This document shows positions 22,067-25,378 of a DNA stretch of 25,378 nucleotides, one piece after another. The notes beneath the pieces were generated by a model that did not search any database, was not told the DNA's origin, and worked only from the letters and a program-made list of their open reading frames with translations. The stretch's first letter is position 1; each line of letters begins with the position of its first letter. The DNA is from CAZUUO01 sp964622665 (GTDB lineage Bacteria; Patescibacteriota; Patescibacteriia; Magasanikbacterales; GCA-002688135), in contig CAZUUO010000008.1 in the NCBI GenBank assembly GCA_964622665.1, positions 1 to 25,378 on the forward strand, in the 5' to 3' direction. The position numbers were made by a program, and so were the translations under genes.

Positions 22067-22074
22067 GGATATGT

Positions 22075-22356
22075 ATGGAATCAATCGACACAAAATCATT
22101 ATCAGACCTTTCTCATATCGGTATTGCACCACATGAAGAGGCAGCTCTGAAAGAAAAATTGGAATCAATGATAGCGTATGTGGGGGTTTTACAAACAGCT
22201 GAGACTTCCTCTGAAGTTTCGGTTCGTGACCCTTTGGTTTCGCATGAATTAAGAGTTGATGAGGTAAAAAGTTTCGGTGATGATGCCCGCACACTGGTAC
22301 TGCGTAATTTTCCAGATTCTGTTGGTGATTTATTAAAAGTTCCTGAAGTATTGTAA
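22075..22356 (+). CDS. gatC: Glutamyl-tRNA(Gln)/aspartyl-tRNA(Asn) amidotransferase subunit C
   Basis: 94 residues, normal size. GatC is the small belt subunit that wraps GatA and stabilises the GatCAB complex, which turns Glu-tRNA(Gln) into Gln-tRNA(Gln). Family features: SLSDLSHIGIAPHEEAALKEKLESMIAYV split over the first 40 residues, a middle PLVSHELRVDEVKSF segment, and a C-terminal FPDSVGDLLKVPEVL that matches the usual GatA-binding end. Start at 22075 is chosen because the longer frame from 22012 would cover the terminator and promoter. gatA follows after 2 nt. Confidence 0.92.
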   Translation: MESIDTKSLSDLSHIGIAPHEEAALKEKLESMIAYVGVLQTAETSSEVSVRDPLVSHELRVDEVKSFGDDARTLVLRNFPDSVGDLLKVPEVL

Positions 22357-22358
22357 GT

Positions 22359-23759
22359 ATGATGACTATTTTTGAAGCACTATCTCGCATGGAAGCGGGA
22401 ACACTCACTGCAGAACAATTAGTTCGTGATTGTTTGCGTGTTATTGAAGAAAAGGATGGCACGGTGGGTGCATTTTTAGAAGTGTTTACTGATGAAGCAA
22501 TTAAACGTGCACAAGAAATCGACGCGCGTCGTAGTCGTGGTGATGAGTTGGGCGCACTAGCGGGAATTCCTATTTCTATTAAAGATAATTTGTTATATAG
22601 CGGTCATGCGGTAACTGCATCATCTAAAATTTTGGAAGGGTATACCTCAAGTTATACTGCAACGGTAGTGCAAAAATTATTGGACGCAGATGCTGTTATT
22701 ATTGGACGCACTAACATGGATGAATTTGCCTGTGGTTCATCAACTGAACATAGCGCATACCAAAAAACGACAAATCCTTTAGACCATACTCGTGTTCCAG
22801 GTGGAAGTAGTGGCGGTGCCGCCGCGAGTGTTGCTGCGGGAATGTGCTTGGCAGCATTGGGAACCGACACGGGTGGTTCAGTTCGTCAGCCTGCGAGTTT
22901 TTGTGGTGTTGTTGGTATGAAACCAACCTATGGTCGCGTGTCTCGATTTGGCGCAATTGCAATGGCTTCAAGTTTAGATCAGGTTGGACCATTGGGAAAT
23001 ACCGTTGATTGTGTGTCACGCGTTCTTGCGGTTATTGAAGGAGCCGATGGTCGTGATGCAACAGCTACTCATGTTATGCATGAGGAAGCAACCACTTCAC
23101 TACAAGGAATTCGTGTCGGTATTCCTCGAGAATATATTTTGGAATCACTGGATGTACGTGTTCGAGAAAATTTGGAAGCAGCCTGTGACAGTTTGCGCTC
23201 ACGAGGTGCAGAGATTATTGATATTTCATTACCACACACTTCATTTGCGTTACCAACGTACTATGTCTTAATGCCATCAGAATTATCTTCAAATCTCGCA
23301 CGATTTGATGGTATGCGGTATGGATTATCGAAGGGGAATGATTTGAAAGAACGGTACGCGTTAACTCGTGATGAAGGATTTGGCGATGAAATTAAACGCC
23401 GTATTTTGCTGGGAACTTTTTCATTATCAAGTGGCTACAGCGATGAGTATTACAATAAAGCTGTTGCAATGCGTGAAGTAATTACACAAGATTTTACGAA
23501 TGCATTTACGACTGTTGATGTTATTTTGTCACCAACGTCACCAACGGTAGCGTTTGCGTTTGGTGAAAAAACAAGCGATCCGTTAGCTATGTATTTGGCT
23601 GATATTTTTACCGTTTCAGCAAATTTAGCGGGAGTTCCTGCAGTGTCAGTACCGTTTGGTACTATTGATGGATTACCACTGGGAGTGCAAGTGATGGCGC
23701 CTCATTTTAAAGATAATTACATGCTTGCGGTAGCAGCATTACTTGAAACGTCCGTATGA
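22359..23759 (+). CDS. gatA: Glutamyl-tRNA(Gln)/aspartyl-tRNA(Asn) amidotransferase subunit A
   Basis: Glutaminase subunit of GatCAB, an amidase-signature enzyme that frees ammonia from glutamine and channels it to GatB. 466 residues. The Ser-cisSer-Lys triad is complete: Lys75 (ISIKD), cis-Ser150 (PGGSSGG) and Ser174 (DTGGSVRQP), with spacings 75 and 24 residues as in known GatA proteins. The family element CGVVGMKPTYGRVSR follows. Together with tRNA-Gln in this window it supports indirect Gln-tRNA synthesis; gatB must lie elsewhere. It starts 2 nt after gatC and its TGA overlaps the ATG of the LOG gene by 4 nt. A second ATG immediately follows the first, so the true start may be 3 nt later. 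Confidence 0.97.
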   Translation: MMTIFEALSRMEAGTLTAEQLVRDCLRVIEEKDGTVGAFLEVFTDEAIKRAQEIDARRSRGDELGALAGIPISIKDNLLYSGHAVTASSKILEGYTSSYTATVVQKLLDADAVIIGRTNMDEFACGSSTEHSAYQKTTNPLDHTRVPGGSSGGAAASVAAGMCLAALGTDTGGSVRQPASFCGVVGMKPTYGRVSRFGAIAMASSLDQVGPLGNTVDCVSRVLAVIEGADGRDATATHVMHEEATTSLQGIRVGIPREYILESLDVRVRENLEAACDSLRSRGAEIIDISLPHTSFALPTYYVLMPSELSSNLARFDGMRYGLSKGNDLKERYALTRDEGFGDEIKRRILLGTFSLSSGYSDEYYNKAVAMREVITQDFTNAFTTVDVILSPTSPTVAFAFGEKTSDPLAMYLADIFTVSANLAGVPAVSVPFGTIDGLPLGVQVMAPHFKDNYMLAVAALLETSV

Positions 23760-24457
23760 AAAAAACTAAGGAGGTGTGCGATCCCCGTTACGGAAAATGT
23801 CCAATCCCTGAAAGTTTACGATTTATCAAACAAGAAAAGAAACGCCTCAAATTAATTCAAAAAGAATTTGATGAGGGTTTTTCTTTTTTGTATCGTTTGA
23901 AAAAGACGGTTACGGTTTTTGGGAGTGCGAGATTTAGTCCACGTAATCCTTATTATAAACTGGCGTATAAAGTTTCACATGCTCTCGCAAAAGATGGATT
24001 TACTATTGTTACGGGTGGGGGTGGGGGAATTATGGAAGCAGGGAATAAAGCTGCTCATGATGCTGGTAGTGGCTCGATTGGTTTAAATATTGAATTGCCT
24101 CACGAACAAGAAGTAAATAAATATGTGAAGCAGGCAATGTCGTTTCACTATTTTTTCTCGCGTAAAGTTATGTTGTCGGCGAGTGCGCAGGCCTATGTGT
24201 ATTTTCCGGGGGGATATGGCACGATGAATGAATTATTTGAAATTATTGAGTTAATTCAAACCCGTAAAATGGAACGCGTGCCTATTATTTTGGTGGGCAG
24301 TTCGTTTTGGAAACCGTTGGTTTCGTTTATTGCAAAAGATTTAGCGACGAAACATCGAGTAATTTCTCCGGAGGACGTTGGCATTTTTGAAGTAGTCGAC
24401 ACTCCCAAAGAAGTGTTAGCTATTGTGCGCAGTGCTCCTGAACGACACGTTTTTTAA
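23756..24457 (+). CDS. LOG family protein (TIGR00730-type nucleoside 5'-monophosphate phosphoribohydrolase)
   Basis: 233 residues. The family's Rossmann-like features are clear: TVTVFGSARFSP (51-62), a long glycine loop TGGGGGIMEAGNKAA (86-100) and the catalytic PGGYGTMNELFE (151-162; PGGxGTxxE). LOG enzymes remove ribose 5'-phosphate from (often modified) nucleoside monophosphates; many were once mislabelled lysine decarboxylases. Residues 1-48 are an extra basic helical N-terminus with two Cys near the start, longer than the minimal family. Natural substrate is unknown. It overlaps gatA by 4 nt and lgt by 1 nt (TAATG), so it is translated in a coupled operon with tRNA amidation and lipoprotein genes; a functional link is not obvious. 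Confidence 0.9.
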   Translation: MKKTKEVCDPRYGKCPIPESLRFIKQEKKRLKLIQKEFDEGFSFLYRLKKTVTVFGSARFSPRNPYYKLAYKVSHALAKDGFTIVTGGGGGIMEAGNKAAHDAGSGSIGLNIELPHEQEVNKYVKQAMSFHYFFSRKVMLSASAQAYVYFPGGYGTMNELFEIIELIQTRKMERVPIILVGSSFWKPLVSFIAKDLATKHRVISPEDVGIFEVVDTPKEVLAIVRSAPERHVF

Positions 24458-25239
24458 TGGGTATGATTCCGTATTTTTATTTTCCCACCATTACTATTGG
24501 TCCCATCACCATTTTTACGTGGGGGCTTTTTGTTGGTCTTGGTTTATTGATTGGTTATTTTATTGCGCGATATGCAATAGTACAGCGTGGATTGGATGTG
24601 GTGATTTTTGAAAAAATTGCCATGTATATGATTGTGGCAGGATTTGTTGGAGCGCGATTGGGACATGTTCTTTTTTACGAGAGCGCGTATTTTATAGCAA
24701 ACCCGATGAAAATATTTGCTTTGTGGGAAGGTGGTATGTCGTCATTTGGGGGATTAATTGCGGCTGGTGTGGTCGGGATATATTATTTTAAAAAGGAAAA
24801 ACTTGATTATTGGTTGTATGCCGATTGCACGATGTTGGGATTAACGGCAGGTTGGACTGTAGGTAGAATTGGGTGTTTTTTAATTCATGATCATCCGGGA
24901 ACGGCGAGCGATTTTTTCTTGGCAGTGAAAGATAAAGATGGAGTGGTTCGTCATGATTTGGGATTGTATGATTTGATTGTGTCGTTCGTTTTGTTTGATA
25001 TGATGTGGCAATTGATGCGATTTGGAAAATTACGTAGTGGTATAGTCACGTTGTTTGTTGTGGTTTTCTACAGTATTGCCCGATTTTTTCTTGATTTTTT
25101 GCGCGTGATTGATACCCGATATTTTGGATTGACGTTTGCACAGTATGCAAGTGTTGGTTTGTTGGTTTGGGCTATGGTTATGTTGCGCCAACGCGCGGTG
25201 CCGGTGGTCACTTTGCCTGCTGATCCTTTGGAAGGGTAA
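24457..25239 (+). CDS. lgt: Prolipoprotein diacylglyceryl transferase
   Basis: Membrane enzyme that transfers diacylglycerol from phosphatidylglycerol to the lipobox cysteine of prolipoproteins. 260 residues with about seven hydrophobic segments. Visible family elements: GFVGARLGHVLFYE, GGMSSFGGLIAAG (a Phe-Gly-Gly form of the HGGL region), the signature VGRIGCFLIHDHPG, and a C-terminal RFFLDFLRV with its Arg pair. The classical signature GRxGNFxNxE is altered (Asn to Cys, Glu to Asp); I believe Patescibacterial versions often look like this, but cannot check. Substrates exist locally: the lipoproteins at 1481 and 2268. It is the last gene of the operon; no strong terminator is seen before tRNA-Ser. 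Confidence 0.93.
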   Translation: MGMIPYFYFPTITIGPITIFTWGLFVGLGLLIGYFIARYAIVQRGLDVVIFEKIAMYMIVAGFVGARLGHVLFYESAYFIANPMKIFALWEGGMSSFGGLIAAGVVGIYYFKKEKLDYWLYADCTMLGLTAGWTVGRIGCFLIHDHPGTASDFFLAVKDKDGVVRHDLGLYDLIVSFVLFDMMWQLMRFGKLRSGIVTLFVVVFYSIARFFLDFLRVIDTRYFGLTFAQYASVGLLVWAMVMLRQRAVPVVTLPADPLEG

Positions 25240-25282
25240 TACATTGCTATTTGCTTGATAATCTACTATTGTTTGAGTGTAC

Positions 25283-25370
25283 GGAGGGTTCGCATAGTGG
25301 TCTAGTGCGCACGCCTGGAAAGTGTGTATGCCGCAAGGTATCGAGGGTTCGAATCCCTCACCCTCCGCCA
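25283..25370 (+). tRNA. tRNA-Ser (anticodon GGA)
   Basis: Acceptor GGAGGGT / ACCCTCC, discriminator G, and CCA encoded at 25368-25370. Anticodon stem CACGC / GTGTG (one G-U pair) with loop CTGGAAA, so anticodon GGA reading UCC/UCU. A long variable arm (ATGCC-GCAA-GGTAT) marks it as a type II tRNA. T arm GAGGG-TTCGAAT-CCCTC. A weak TACTAT box lies at 25264-25269, 13 nt before the gene. Confidence 0.95.
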
Positions 25371-25378
25371 GGAATTGA

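Noticed and set aside
22984..23271. Overlapping plus-strand open frame inside gatA
   Set aside because: It is a shadow of gatA, whose catalytic residues and family pattern are intact in the main frame.

Overview
This window looks like a chromosome segment of a Candidate Phyla Radiation (Patescibacteria) bacterium. Signs are the AT-leaning DNA, tightly packed short operons, near-absence of Shine-Dalgarno sequences, a GatCAB route, a PilM-type pilus gene, a large VirD4/TraD-like ATPase with no conjugation genes beside it, and a DEAD-box helicase with an RG-rich N-terminus. TGA acts as a stop (for example at the end of gatA). The phylum-level placement is inference; no rRNA is present.

Layout. 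2-1405: 5'-truncated DEAD-box helicase. 1481-2990: two minus-strand lipoprotein genes; the second lies between two ~75 bp direct repeats that each carry a terminator hairpin. 3145-3215: tRNA-Gln(CUG). 3256-6110: minus-strand operon of an unknown 160-aa protein, a LicC-like nucleotidyltransferase and dnaX. 6231-9188: membrane-anchored VirD4/TraD-like ATPase, divergent from a CorA-like transporter (9277-10215). 10250-10999: orphan gene with its own strong promoter. 11122-14438: GT-C glycosyltransferase, methyltransferase, then a WG-repeat protein. 14491-15843: cysS, divergent from yvcK (15911-16882). 16942-18863: pilM, a receiver-like protein and a pilin-like protein. 18971-21136: ligA. 21322-21987: second orphan gene behind a structured leader. 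22075-25239: gatC-gatA-LOG family-lgt operon. 25283-25370: tRNA-Ser(GGA).

How the genes fit together. tRNA-Gln with gatC/gatA suggests Gln-tRNA is made by transamidation (gatB is outside the window). Lgt would modify the two lipoproteins seen here. PilM, the receiver-like protein and the pilin-like protein look like one type IV pilus module. DnaX, LigA, CysRS and the helicase are housekeeping.

The most striking window-wide pattern is in expression signals. Most operon-leading genes have an extended -10 box (TGnTATACT-like) only about 8-16 nt before the start codon and no Shine-Dalgarno, implying leaderless or very short-leader mRNAs. Only three genes carry a Shine-Dalgarno. Two of those are unrecognised orphans that share the same TTGACA-17-TAGTAT promoter, and one has a 14-bp hairpin and a possible leader peptide in its 5' leader. 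I see no CRISPR array, insertion sequence, phage module or origin, and I cannot claim a proven new defence or mobile system here.
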